NCBI RefSeq assembly: GCF_041435095.1
Contig: NZ_CP108025.1
Location: forward strand, 8,060,001 to 8,124,000
Reading direction: 5' to 3'
Length of the DNA: 64,000 nt
From: Kitasatospora sp. NBC_00315
GTDB taxonomy: Bacteria; Actinomycetota; Actinomycetes; Streptomycetales; Streptomycetaceae
Shown: positions 27,899 to 36,025 of the stretch, piece after piece
Layout: each line of letters starts with the position of its first letter
How positions within the stretch are numbered: the stretch's first letter is position 1
The notes under the pieces: generated by a model
What the model was told of the DNA's origin: nothing
Databases searched by the model: none
The model's input: only the letters and a program-made list of their open reading frames with translations
Position numbers and translations under genes: made by a program

Positions 27899-27930
27899 CT
27901 CCAATATGGAGTACCGTTCCAATATTGGAG
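27899..27930. promoter_or_regulatory. TetR operator doublet
   Basis: Two related palindromes, CTCCAATATGGAG (27899-27911) and TTCCAATATTGGAG (27917-27930), with centres about 18.5 bases apart, close to two helical turns. They lie between the TetR start and the monooxygenase promoter; further CTCCA half sites continue to 27940. Confidence 0.85.
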
Positions 27931-28026
27931 CAGTGCTCCAAGCCCCCAGCTCCGGGTCTCACGGAGCGGGTCCTGGCTCGACGAGCCCGGCCAGGCCGGG
28001 AGCCCGCGAATTGGAGGAGAGTCCAC

Positions 28027-29553
28027 ATGCACGACGTGGTGATCGTGGGGGCAGGGCCGGTGGGCCTGTTCCTCGCCGGCGAACTCGCCCTCGCGAACTG
28101 CTCGGTCCTGGTGCTGGAGAAGGACCCGCAGGCAGCCTCACCGTTCAAGGCGCTCCCGCTGGGGATGCGTGGCCTGAACGCCGGGTCCGTCGAGACGTTC
28201 TACCGCCGCGGGATGCTCCCCCGACTCCTGGACGCCTCGCGCGCCGACCCGCGGCAGGTCGGCGCGCACCCCGACGCGCACGAGCCGCCCGCGCCCCGCG
28301 ACGTGAGCCACTTCGCGGGCATACGCCTGGACGCCGCCGACATCGACACCGGCGCCCTCCCGTCCCGGCTGCCCGGCCCGGCGATGGAGGGGATCATGAC
28401 CAGCCTCGAAGCGGTCACCGGCGTCCTTCAGGAGCGGGCGACCGCGCTCGGCGCACGGATCGTGCGCGGCGCCCCGCTGGAAGCCGTCACCCAGGACGAC
28501 GGCGACGGCGTCCTGGCACGGGCCGGCGGACACGACTACCGGGCGCGCTGGCTCGTGGGCTGCGACGGCGGGCGCAGCACGGTGCGCCGGCTGGCCGGCT
28601 TCGACTTCGTCGGCACCGAGCCCCTGTTCACCGGCTACGTCGCCCGCGTCACCTTCGACGACCCGGGCAAGCTGGAGCCGGGCTTCAACCTGACAGCGAC
28701 CGGCATGTACCTGCGCACGCCCTTCGAAGGGCACCTGGGCATGATGGACTTCGACGGCGGCGCCTTCGACCGCTCCCAACCGCTGACCCGCGAGCACCTC
28801 CAGACGGTCCTGCGCCGCATCTCCGGCACCGACGTGACGCTGAAGGAGGTCCACCTCGCCTCCAGCTTCACCGACCGCGCCATGCAGACCAGCACCTACC
28901 GCAACGGCCGCCTCCTGCTCGCCGGCGACGCCGCCCACATCCACTCCCCGCTCGGTGGCCAGGGACTCAACCTCGCGATCGGCGACGCCATGAACCTCGG
29001 CTGGAAGCTCGCCGCCACTCTCCACGGCACCGCCCCCCACGGCCTGCTCGACACCTACACCACCGAACGCCACCCCGTCGGCGCCGCCATTCTCGACTGG
29101 TCACGCGCACAGGTCGCCACGATGAAGCCCGGCCCCAACGCTCCGGCCCTTCAACAGCTGGCCCACGACCTGCTGCGCACCATCGACGGCACCACCTACG
29201 TCCATCGCCGAACCTCCGGGCTCGCCCAGTACTACGATCTGGGCAGCGACCAGCCGGCCGTCGGCTTCACCGCTCCGGACTTCCGCTTCGGCGACAGCAG
29301 CCACCTGGGCGACCTGCTGCGCCAAGGGCAGGGCGTCGCCCTCGACTTCACCGTCGACCAGCGCCTGCGGGAAACCGCGGCCCGCTGGAAGGACCGCATC
29401 CGCTACGTCCCCGGCCCGGTCGCCGACGACCTCGGATTCGGCGCTCTGCTGATCCGGCCCGACGGCGTCGTCGCCTGGGCCGAGGGGCACGCCCCCGGCC
29501 CGGAGACGTTCCAGAACGCCGTCACCCGCTGGTTCGGCGAACCCATCGCCTGA
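28027..29553 (+). CDS. FAD-dependent aromatic monooxygenase (PheA/TfdB type)
   Basis: Class A flavoprotein hydroxylase of 508 residues. The N-terminal GXGXXG is VIVGAGPVGLFLAGELALA with acidic LEKD after strand 2. The middle has the DG motif LVGCDGGRSTVRRLAGF, and the GD motif is LLAGDAAHIHSPLGGQGLNLAIGDAMNLGWKL. The C-terminal ~110 residues are thioredoxin-like, as in phenol hydroxylases and rifampicin/tetracycline monooxygenases. Strong GGAGGAG 8 bases before the ATG. A divergent TetR with a clear operator suggests induction by an aromatic compound or antibiotic, so it could be a drug-inactivating enzyme. Substrate not determined. Confidence 0.92.
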   Translation: MHDVVIVGAGPVGLFLAGELALANCSVLVLEKDPQAASPFKALPLGMRGLNAGSVETFYRRGMLPRLLDASRADPRQVGAHPDAHEPPAPRDVSHFAGIRLDAADIDTGALPSRLPGPAMEGIMTSLEAVTGVLQERATALGARIVRGAPLEAVTQDDGDGVLARAGGHDYRARWLVGCDGGRSTVRRLAGFDFVGTEPLFTGYVARVTFDDPGKLEPGFNLTATGMYLRTPFEGHLGMMDFDGGAFDRSQPLTREHLQTVLRRISGTDVTLKEVHLASSFTDRAMQTSTYRNGRLLLAGDAAHIHSPLGGQGLNLAIGDAMNLGWKLAATLHGTAPHGLLDTYTTERHPVGAAILDWSRAQVATMKPGPNAPALQQLAHDLLRTIDGTTYVHRRTSGLAQYYDLGSDQPAVGFTAPDFRFGDSSHLGDLLRQGQGVALDFTVDQRLRETAARWKDRIRYVPGPVADDLGFGALLIRPDGVVAWAEGHAPGPETFQNAVTRWFGEPIA

Positions 29554-29651
29554 CCGGGTGCGCGCGCCGCAGCGACCGGCGCCTCGGCGCGCCGTCCTAC
29601 CCCGGGCTGACACCTGGGACTTGTGACGATCCCGGATCCCTCGTACGACCG

Positions 29652-29669
29652 GGAGATCACGTGATCTCC
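29652..29669. promoter_or_regulatory. 18-bp perfect palindrome
   Basis: GGAGATCACGTGATCTCC is fully self-complementary and straddles the GTG that would start the SnoaL-like remnant. It looks like a dimeric regulator site; no candidate regulator is apparent from the sequence. Confidence 0.6.
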
Positions 29670-29744
29670 GATGACCACCCCACCCAGGCCGAGACGAACA
29701 AGGATGTGGTCCGCCGCTTCTACGAAGCCGCCCTGCGTTGTTGA
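29661..29744 (+). pseudogene. SnoaL-like/ester cyclase N-terminal fragment
   Basis: A 27-residue reading frame containing ETNKDVVRRFYEAAL, the hallmark first helix of SnoaL-like / NTF2-fold cyclases, then a stop. The rest of the gene (family about 130 residues) is absent because the sequence switches abruptly near 29745 to an unrelated fragment. Probably left by a deletion. Confidence 0.6.
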
Positions 29745-29746
29745 TC

Positions 29747-29850
29747 ATGTTCGACGGACTTCACGACATCGACTGGTCGCAGATGCGTCGTTCCTACTCA
29801 CCGCGGAGGAGGTGCGTCTGCCGCTGTGCACGCTTGCCTCCTCCGGCAAG
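29747..29850 (+). pseudogene. Fragment of a HEAT-repeat-like Streptomyces protein
   Basis: ATG 29747 reads MFDGLHDIDWSQMRRSYS; after a frame change near 29800 the adjacent frame continues TAEEVRLPLCTLASS. Together these recall the N terminus of HEAT-repeat proteins common in streptomycetes (xxIDWxxMxHAYGxAEDVPxLLxALAS). Only this start remains, frameshifted. The family assignment rests on pattern memory. Confidence 0.45.
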
Positions 29851-30024
29851 GACCGCACGTCTGGATTCACCGCTGGTCGAGGGCCACGACTGACGGCCTG
29901 GTGGTACGGGTCGAGGCGGCCCGGCACGGGGTGGTGTGCCGGGCCGCCTCGTGCGCCCTTGGGTTCCCTGTCCGGCGCCTGGGGCGCTGGGGGTGTGGTC
30001 CTGGCCGGTGGGGTGGGGTGGTTT

Positions 30025-30420
30025 TTAGTACCAGTGGTGGGTCTGCCAGAAGGTCCAGGCGGCGTTGGGGCTGCCGTAGCGGGAGTCCATGTAGCCGAGG
30101 GCCCACTTGATCTGGGTGCTGGGGTTGGTCTTCCAGTCGGCGCCGGCGGAGGCCATCTTGGAGCCGGGGAGGGCTTGGGCGAGGCCGTAGGCGCCGGAGG
30201 AGGCGTTGGTGGCGTGGATGTTCCAGCCGGATTCGTGGGTGATGATCTGGTTGAAGGAGGCGAGTTGGCCGGCGGGGACGATCTGGGCGGCGAGGGTCTG
30301 GGGGGAGGCGGTGGCGGCGTTGGCGGTGGCGGGGAGCAGGCCGGCGCCGAGTGCGGTGAGGCCGGCGGCTCCGGCGAGAACGGCGGCGGAGGTGCGCATA
30401 CGAAGCTTGAAAGCGGGCAT
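30025..30420 (-). CDS. Small secreted transglycosylase-like (lysozyme-fold) protein
   Basis: A 131-residue exported protein. The signal peptide (RTSAAVLAGAAGLTALGAGL, cleavage near ANA) is followed by a compact lysozyme-like domain: IITHESGWNIHATNASSGAYGLAQALPG with the catalytic-Glu position HES, and IKWALGYMDSRYGSPNAAWTFW to the end. This matches the actinobacterial 'aggregation-promoting factor C-terminal-like'/SLT group that acts on cell-wall peptidoglycan. Start ATG 30420 with GAGG 11 bases before. Such genes often have long regulatory leaders; about 180 bases upstream here are non-coding. Confidence 0.88.
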   Translation of the reverse strand: MPAFKLRMRTSAAVLAGAAGLTALGAGLLPATANAATASPQTLAAQIVPAGQLASFNQIITHESGWNIHATNASSGAYGLAQALPGSKMASAGADWKTNPSTQIKWALGYMDSRYGSPNAAWTFWQTHHWY

Positions 30421-31184
30421 GAAGAAGAAGACCTCAATCGGGTTGGGCCGCGTCCCGTCCGTTGGTGACCGTGAGCCGGACAGGGGCTCGAAGGGTCTCG
30501 GGCGGGATGCGGCGGTAAGCCTGCGCCTGGCGGACAGGGCCGGCGCGGCCATCGACTCCGCAATTGTTAACGCGACGCGACGCCCCGGCCAAGACCCCCC
30601 ACTACGACGACGGCGCGTAGCAGCAGCCGCGGACCGGGCCCCGACGGCCGGCGCACCGGGCGGTCCTCCAGTACTCGTCGCCGCCGGGGGAGCGCCGTCG
30701 ACCTGCGACAACAGTGGACTGCGCCGGTCGGGAACGCCGACGGGGACGCGGCGCGGGTCTCGTCGGTGACGGCTCCTACCGAGCGTCGTAGTGCCCTTCG
30801 GTCTGTGAGGACCCTCACCGCGCCGCACCCGCCCATGTCACCCGAAGCGTTCACCGCTTGAACCCGCAGTGAGCCGATCGCCCCCTCGTGACCACCCAGG
30901 GGTAACCGCCCAGCCCGTCTTCGAAACGACCCGGTCGGTCGGGGGAACACCCCGACGCCGTAATCGCATGGCGGGCCGAGGACGCCCGGGAGATCGATGC
31001 GCACCGGCGGCAGGATGCCGGGCGCGAGGGTGGCACCCGCTGGGGAGGGCAAGCACAGGAAGAGTGGCAGCCGGATCCCGGCGGAGCCGTTCGCCATCGC
31101 AGGGTCCCGGACCGCACGCGCGTCCGGGACCTGAGTGCCGGGCACCCGCCGACGACCAGGACGGCACCAGCCCGCCGGGGGGGT
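30421..31184. other. Long non-coding stretch upstream of wall-protein gene and IS110 end
   Basis: No gene supported. The part next to the wall-protein gene (30421-30600) would be its 5' leader on the minus strand; it contains an AT-rich CAATTGTTAAC at about 30561, a likely promoter zone. The rest up to the IS110 end shows only accidental open frames. Confidence 0.4.
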
Positions 31185-31317
31185 GCCTCTATGTCCTTCG
31201 TCAAGGACGTGGTGCCGGATTTGGTGTTGTTTGGGGTGGTCATGCGGCGAGGGCGACGGCTGGGGTTCGGGACTCGTAGAGGGTGCCGTCGCGGAGCATG
31301 GCGAACAGGACGCTGAT

Positions 31318-31516
31318 TGTCGGCGGCGGTTGAACCGTGGTTCTGGATCACTTTCCGTGCCAGGGCCACGGAGGGTCACCGAAGCCGCGATCATTAACCC
31401 TCGTGACCGACGCGCTCCTCCAAGACCTCTGGTTCCACCGAGCCGACGACGTCGTGCTCAACACCATCGCCATCCGAGACGAGCTGGTGACCGTCCAGGC
31501 CGCCGCAACGACCGGC
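31318..31516 (+). repeat. Left arm of ~199-bp inverted repeat of the ISL3 element
   Basis: The outer 20 bases match the right arm imperfectly, and the inner ~178 bases match with a single visible difference (CATTAACC against CATGAACC). It includes the transposase start at 31403 and its first ~38 codons. Confidence 0.9.
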
Positions 31517-33010
31517 CGGGCCGAGTGCCCGGCCTGTGGAACCACCTCGACGCGAGTCCACAGCCGGTACGTACGCCGTCTGGACGATACGGCGGCGGGC
31601 CAGCGGCGTGTGGTCATCGAGTTACAGGTCCGACGGTTCCGGTGCTGCCAACAAGCCTGCCCGCAGGCGACGTTCGCCGAGCAGGTGCCCGGTCTGACTT
31701 TCCGTCACGGGCGGGGGAGCCAGGGCCTGCAGACCGCTCTCCAGCACGTGGCCCTCATGCTCGCGGGCCGTGCCGGCGCCCGGCTGGCGGACGTGCTCGC
31801 TGCTCCGGTGAGCCGGTCGACGCTGCTGCGGCTGATACGAGCCCTGCCCGAGACCGCGCCGACGACGCCACGCGTTCTGGGCGTTGACGAGTTCGCACTG
31901 CGCAAGGGGCACGTCTACGCGACGATCCTGGTCGACATCGAGACCCGCCGCCCCGTCGACCTGCTACCCGACCGCACCGTCGAGACCGTCTCCCGCTGGC
32001 TGGCCGCCCACCCCGGCGTCCAGGTGATCTGCCGCGACCGCTCCGCCGCCTACGCCGAAGCCGGACGACTCGGCGCCCCCGGCGCGATCCACGTGGCAGA
32101 CAGGTGGCACATCTGGAAGAACCTCGCCGAAGCCGTCGAGAAGACCGTCGTCCACCACCGGGCACTGCTGTACGAACCACCCGCGACAGCCGCCGATCAC
32201 CCGGCACTGTCGGCAGACGGCCCGCTGCCCGAGCCGACCGAAGCCGGTCCTCGCCGCACCGGGCGCCTGTCCGATCGCGTCCGCGAACAGCACGCGGCCG
32301 TCCACGCGCTCATGAAGACCGGAGTGGCGCTGCGCGAGATCGCGCGCCGCCTGGATCTGGCCCGCAACACCGTCCGCCGCCTGGCCCACGCGACGGACCC
32401 CGACGAACTGCTGGTCGGCAAGTGGACGGGCCGCACCAGCATCCTCGATCCCTACAAGCCCTACATTCACCAGCGGTGGACCCAGGGCTGCACCGTCGCC
32501 CGCCGCCTGTTCGAAGAACTCCGGGAACGCGGCTATCCCGGCGGTGAGCAAGTCGTCAAGGCCTACGTGCGCAAGCTGCGGGAGGCCTTCCCGCGCGCCG
32601 ATCCGCCCCGCAGGAAGCCCTCGACCAGGGACGTGACCAGCTGGATCACCCGCCACCCCGACAGCCTCGACGAAGACCAGACCCAGGGGCTCAAGGAGGT
32701 CCTGGCACGGTGCCCTGCTCTGGACCGCACCGCCCAGCACGTCCGGGCGTTCGCCGAGTTGATGAACAACCGCCACGGACGCCAGCTCACGGACTGGATC
32801 GCACACGTGCAGGCCGACTCGATCCCGGCCCTGCACACCTTCACGGCCGGCCTGGGCCAGGACCTCGACGCCGTCATCGCCGGTTTGAGCCTGCCTTACA
32901 GCTCCGGCGCCGTCGAAGGCCACAACAACAAGATCAAGATGCTGAAGCGCCAGATGTTCGGCCGCGCCAACTTCGACCTCCTACGCAAACGCGTCCTCCA
33001 CGCCGCATGA
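31403..33010 (+). CDS. ISL3-family transposase
   Basis: DDE transposase of 535 residues. N-terminal zinc ribbon: AECPACGTTSTRVHSRYVRR with the pair CCQQAC downstream. The catalytic core has GVDEFALRKGHVYATILVD (first Asp), VQVICRDRSAAYAEA (second Asp) and SSGAVEGHNNKIKMLKRQMF (Glu). A helix-turn-helix (TGVALREIARRLDLARNTV) is inserted before the last third. The GTG at 31403 gives VTDALLQDLWFHRADD, the usual start; the frame is open from 31337. It appears full length and intact, so this element may be active. Confidence 0.93.
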   Translation: MTDALLQDLWFHRADDVVLNTIAIRDELVTVQAAATTGRAECPACGTTSTRVHSRYVRRLDDTAAGQRRVVIELQVRRFRCCQQACPQATFAEQVPGLTFRHGRGSQGLQTALQHVALMLAGRAGARLADVLAAPVSRSTLLRLIRALPETAPTTPRVLGVDEFALRKGHVYATILVDIETRRPVDLLPDRTVETVSRWLAAHPGVQVICRDRSAAYAEAGRLGAPGAIHVADRWHIWKNLAEAVEKTVVHHRALLYEPPATAADHPALSADGPLPEPTEAGPRRTGRLSDRVREQHAAVHALMKTGVALREIARRLDLARNTVRRLAHATDPDELLVGKWTGRTSILDPYKPYIHQRWTQGCTVARRLFEELRERGYPGGEQVVKAYVRKLREAFPRADPPRRKPSTRDVTSWITRHPDSLDEDQTQGLKEVLARCPALDRTAQHVRAFAELMNNRHGRQLTDWIAHVQADSIPALHTFTAGLGQDLDAVIAGLSLPYSSGAVEGHNNKIKMLKRQMFGRANFDLLRKRVLHAA

Positions 33011-33011
33011 T

Positions 33012-33210
33012 GCCGGTCGTTGCGGCGGCCTGGACGGTCACCAGCTCGTCTCGGATGGCGATGGTGTTGAGCACGACGTCGTCGGCTCGGTGGAACCAGA
33101 GGTCTTGGAGGAGCGCGTCGGTCACGAGGGTTCATGATCGCGGCTTCGGTGACCCTCCGTGGCCCTGGCACGGAAAGTGATCCAGAACCAGTTTTCACCC
33201 GTCGCCGAGA
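33012..33210 (-). repeat. Right arm of the ISL3 inverted repeat
   Basis: Inverted copy of 31318-31516 directly after the transposase stop. On the minus strand it encodes the same first ~38 transposase residues (TDALLQDLWFHRADD ...) and then runs out of frame, so the element carries a second, headless copy of its own gene start. ISL3 ends are normally short (about 15-40 bp). Confidence 0.9.
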
Positions 33211-34352
33211 CTGATGCGTTGGCGGGCGAGGCGGAGGAGGGCCTGGGTGTGGGTTTTGCCGCGGGCTCGTTGCTTGTCGTAGTAGGTGCGGGAGGCGGGG
33301 TCGGCGTTCATGCAGGCGAAGGCTGAGAGGAACATGGCGCGTTTGAGCTGCCGGTTTCCTCCTCGGGGTGCGTGTTCTCCGTGGATCGAGGTGCCTGACG
33401 ACTTCGTGGTGGGGGCGAGGCCGGCGTAGGAGGCGAGGTGGGCGGCGGTGGGGAAGCTGGTGCCGTCGCCGACGGTGACCAGCAGGACGGCGGCGGTCCT
33501 GACGCCGACGCCGGGCATCGAGGTCAGGACCGGGTGAAGAGGGTGGGCCTCCAGTAGGGTGTTGATCTGGGCTTCCAGGGCCCGGCGCTGTTCCTGGACG
33601 GCCGCGAGTGAGCGGGCCAGGGAGGGCACGACGATGTCGAGGGTGCCGGTGCCCGGGACGACGACGGTCTGCTCGTCCAACGCGTCGAAGACGTCGTTGA
33701 TCAGCCGCTGGGCCATGCGCGGGGCCTTGGGCCGGATGAGTTCGATGAGTCTGCGGCGGCCGGCTCTGCGCAGGGCGGCCGGCGAGCCGTGGCGTTCAAG
33801 AAGCCAGGTGACGGCCTGGTGGTCGAGGCGGGGGCCAAGGACGCGCTCCAGGCTGGGGTGGAACTGGGTGAGCAGGCCGCGTATCCGGTTGGAGGTGCGG
33901 GTGGCCTAGGCGGCGAGGTCCTGGTCGAAGCCGGTCAGGACGGTGAGTTCGGCGGTGATCTCGTCGGTGAGTTCCAGCGAACGCAGGGTGTGCGGCAGGG
34001 TGCGGCCGGCGTCCGCGATCACGGCGGCGTCCTTGGCGTCGGTCTTGGCCTCGCCGGGGTAGAGGTCGGCGATCCGGCGCATGGCGAGGCCGGGCAGGTA
34101 GGCGACTTTGCAGCCCGCGTCTCGCGCGACGGTCAGTGGCAGGGCGCCGATCGAGGCGGGCTGGTCCACGATCACCAGGACGGTGCCGAACTTCGCGGTC
34201 AGCTTGTCGAAAACGGCTCGCAGCTTCGGCTCGCTGTTGGGCAGCTGCTTGTCGAAGACCTTCTTCCCGGCCGGGGTGAGCCCATGACCGTGATGAGTAC
34301 TCTTGCCGACGTCCAGGCCGAGGAACACGCCCACGTCTTCCGTATCGAACAT

Positions 34353-34560
34353 CGCGCCCCTCCAGGCGAGTTGAACCGGCTGGCCTCGGCGTGGGTGTCG
34401 TGCGCGCGCATCCACGTTATGCAGACCTGCCGCCCGCGGACTGTCCGGCGTTGCGCCGGACCGGACGGTGGCCGGACCTCTCATCAGCGTCTCCGACGGC
34501 ACCTCCCGGGCCCGGTGACACCACCCCCCAGGTCATCTGTTCGACAGGAGGACACAGTCA
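34353..34560 (-). ncRNA. Candidate IS110 bridge RNA region
   Basis: IS110-group elements encode a structured guide (bridge) RNA in the non-coding end upstream of the transposase. This segment is non-coding, upstream of the transposase ATG (34352), and can form hairpins, the clearest being GTCCGGCG-ttg-CGCCGGAC at 34441-34459. Exact ends and guide loops cannot be set by eye. Confidence 0.3.
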
Positions 34561-34691
34561 TGCCGGGCCCGGAGGCCAGCGGCCCTCTTGCAGGACCGCG
34601 AAAAACATAACGGGGGGGGCGAAGCCCACCGGTCGACGAGAGCGGACACCCCGGAGCACGCGGGCGCAGTCCCAGCCGTGGCGACGGCCGT

Positions 34692-35957
34692 TCAGCAGGC
34701 GAGCGGAGAGGAGCCCAGGGCCACGTCGTCGTACCAGAGCGTGTCGGCGCCGTTGCCGTAGGCCTCCCAGCCGAGGTCCAGGGTGATCGGCCGCGGAGCG
34801 GTGGTGCGGCTGAGCCACTGCTGGTCGACGTCCGCGGTGGGGACGCCATCGTCGTGCAGGCCGGGCACCTGCTGATCGTTCAACCAGGTGTCCATGGACT
34901 GCTTGGTGGTGTCCACGGCGAAGCGGATGCAGACCCACTGGTTCACCGGCAACGGCACGCTCTGCGCGACACCGGTCGGGCTCTGCGCGGGCAGCGTGGC
35001 GTCGTCGGACTCGCGGTTCCACTGAAGGGCGCCGTTCTGGCCGCCCAGACGCAGGTGCTTGTTGCCGTTGTCGGCGTCCTCCATGGTGACCATGGCGATG
35101 TGATCGGTCGGCAGCGCGGTGGTGTGGCGCGCCCAGTACCGGACGTAGACCACGGGGCCGACGGAGGAGATGTCCTTGGTGGTGGCCGCGAACACGTGGT
35201 TGCAGTAGCCGGCCTGGCCGTTGATCCGCAGTGAGCGGCTGCCGCTGTGGGCGGCCGAGGTGTCGACGGTCACGGTGCCGCTGCCCGAGCAGTCGGGGGC
35301 GGCGACGGTCCAGTCACCGGTCAGGCTGCTGCCGCTCTGATCCTCGAAGCCCGAGCAGACCACGGCCCCGGAGCAACCGGCGCCTCCGCCGGCGGTTGCG
35401 GTGGCGGTGGGCGTGGGGGGCGGGGTGGGCGGGGACGTCGTGGTGGTGGGGGTAGGAGTGGGGGTGGGGGTAGGAGTGGGGGTGCTGCTCATGGTGGGCG
35501 TCGGGGGCGTGGTGCCCGAACCGGTCTGGCAGGAGGCGCCGTTGAAGGCGAAGTCGGTGGGGGTCAGGTCGCCGCCCGACCAGGTGCCCTGCAGCCCGAA
35601 GGCCACCGAGCCGCCACTGGCGACGGCCCCGTTGTAGCTCAGGCTGCTCGCAGTGACGGTAGTGCCGCTCTGGCTCACCTGCGCATTCCAGGCCGAGGTC
35701 ACCTGCCGGCCGGCGGCGAACGTCCAGGTCAGCTTCCAACCACTCACCGCCGCACCAGAGTTGGTTACCGATACCTGCGTGGTGAAGCCGCCGGTCCATT
35801 CGTTGTTCGTCCATGAAACCTGGCAGGCCGCGCTACCCGCGCCCCAGGCCGAGCGTTGGCCGAACCCGGCCAACAGCCCGAGGACCACCACGAGCACGGC
35901 GAACACCGCCCCCCGGCCGCGCCGGCCGCCGTGCGCTCTCGCTTCGCTTCGCACCAT
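34692..35957 (-). CDS. Secreted CBM2 protein with Cip1-like domain
   Basis: A 421-residue exported protein. Signal/anchor segment: VFAVLVVVLGLLAGFGQRSA. An N-terminal CBM2 follows, from CQVSWTNNEWTGGFTTQVSV to FAFNGASC with the exposed-Trp positions (GWKLTW, GTWSGGD). Then comes a TPTPTPTP-rich linker of about 45 residues, and a C-terminal ~220-residue beta-jelly-roll starting CSGFEDQSG and ending LGWEAYGNGADTLWYDDVAL, resembling fungal Cip1, reported as cellulose-induced and more recently linked to polyuronic-acid lyase activity. Catalytic identity here is uncertain. It lies 68 bases after the LPMO gene with a GGAGG ribosome site, so the two are one transcript under the CebR box. Confidence 0.82.
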   Translation of the reverse strand: MVRSEARAHGGRRGRGAVFAVLVVVLGLLAGFGQRSAWGAGSAACQVSWTNNEWTGGFTTQVSVTNSGAAVSGWKLTWTFAAGRQVTSAWNAQVSQSGTTVTASSLSYNGAVASGGSVAFGLQGTWSGGDLTPTDFAFNGASCQTGSGTTPPTPTMSSTPTPTPTPTPTPTTTTSPPTPPPTPTATATAGGGAGCSGAVVCSGFEDQSGSSLTGDWTVAAPDCSGSGTVTVDTSAAHSGSRSLRINGQAGYCNHVFAATTKDISSVGPVVYVRYWARHTTALPTDHIAMVTMEDADNGNKHLRLGGQNGALQWNRESDDATLPAQSPTGVAQSVPLPVNQWVCIRFAVDTTKQSMDTWLNDQQVPGLHDDGVPTADVDQQWLSRTTAPRPITLDLGWEAYGNGADTLWYDDVALGSSPLAC

Positions 35958-36025
35958 GCCGAACCTCCTACATCCTCTGTGTGTGCCTGTGGGTCGTGCG
36001 GGGGCCCCGGGCCGGGGCGCGGGGG

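Larger units (their letters stand above)
31318..33210 (+). mobile_element. ISL3-family insertion sequence (1,893 bp)
   Basis: Boundaries follow from reconstructing the interrupted IS110 gene: CTGAT occurs at 31313-31317 and again at 33211-33215, a 5-bp target duplication, and removing 31318-33215 restores the IS110 frame exactly. The ends begin TGTCGGCGGCGG (left) and TCTCGGCGACGG (right, reverse strand), followed by GGTTCTGGATCAC on both. Inside the imperfect 20-bp tips, the inverted repeat continues almost perfectly for about 180 bp. Confidence 0.88.
31240..34352 (-). pseudogene. IS110-family transposase, nonsense and insertion mutant
   Basis: Joining 34352-33211 to 31312-31240 restores a 404-codon IS110 transposase. 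The N-terminal DEDD/RuvC-like domain starts VGVFLGLDVGKSTHHGHG and includes EAKTDAKDAAVIADAGR. The C-terminal Tnp_IS116/IS902 part has LTSMPGVGVRTAAVLLV and YAGLAPTTKSSGTSIHGE with the conserved serine, and the end is ISVLFAMLRDGTLYESR. TAG at 33906-33908 interrupts AA-TRTSNR where GAG is expected. The second lesion is the ISL3 insertion inside the ARQRIS/VLFAML codons. Confidence 0.9.
31185..34560 (-). mobile_element. IS110-family element, interrupted by an ISL3 element
   Basis: The transposase is encoded on the minus strand with its 5' part at 33211-34352 and its 3' part at 31240-31317, split by an ISL3-family insertion. Outer ends are not exactly definable, since IS110 elements lack clear inverted repeats. 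The downstream end is placed near 31185-31200, where CCTTGACGAAGGACATAGAG runs into CACCCCC, and the upstream end in the non-coding region beyond 34440. The copy is inactive because of the insertion and a nonsense codon. Confidence 0.75.

Noticed and set aside
29671..30468. 265-residue plus ORF over the wall-protein gene
   Set aside because: Its Gly/Val-rich second half is the antisense of the lysozyme-fold gene; only the first few residues touch the HEAT-like remnant.
34560..34610. 16-codon ORF with a good GGAGGA site upstream
   Set aside because: Too short and in the presumed IS110 end; kept out because no homologue pattern was seen, although the ribosome site is striking.
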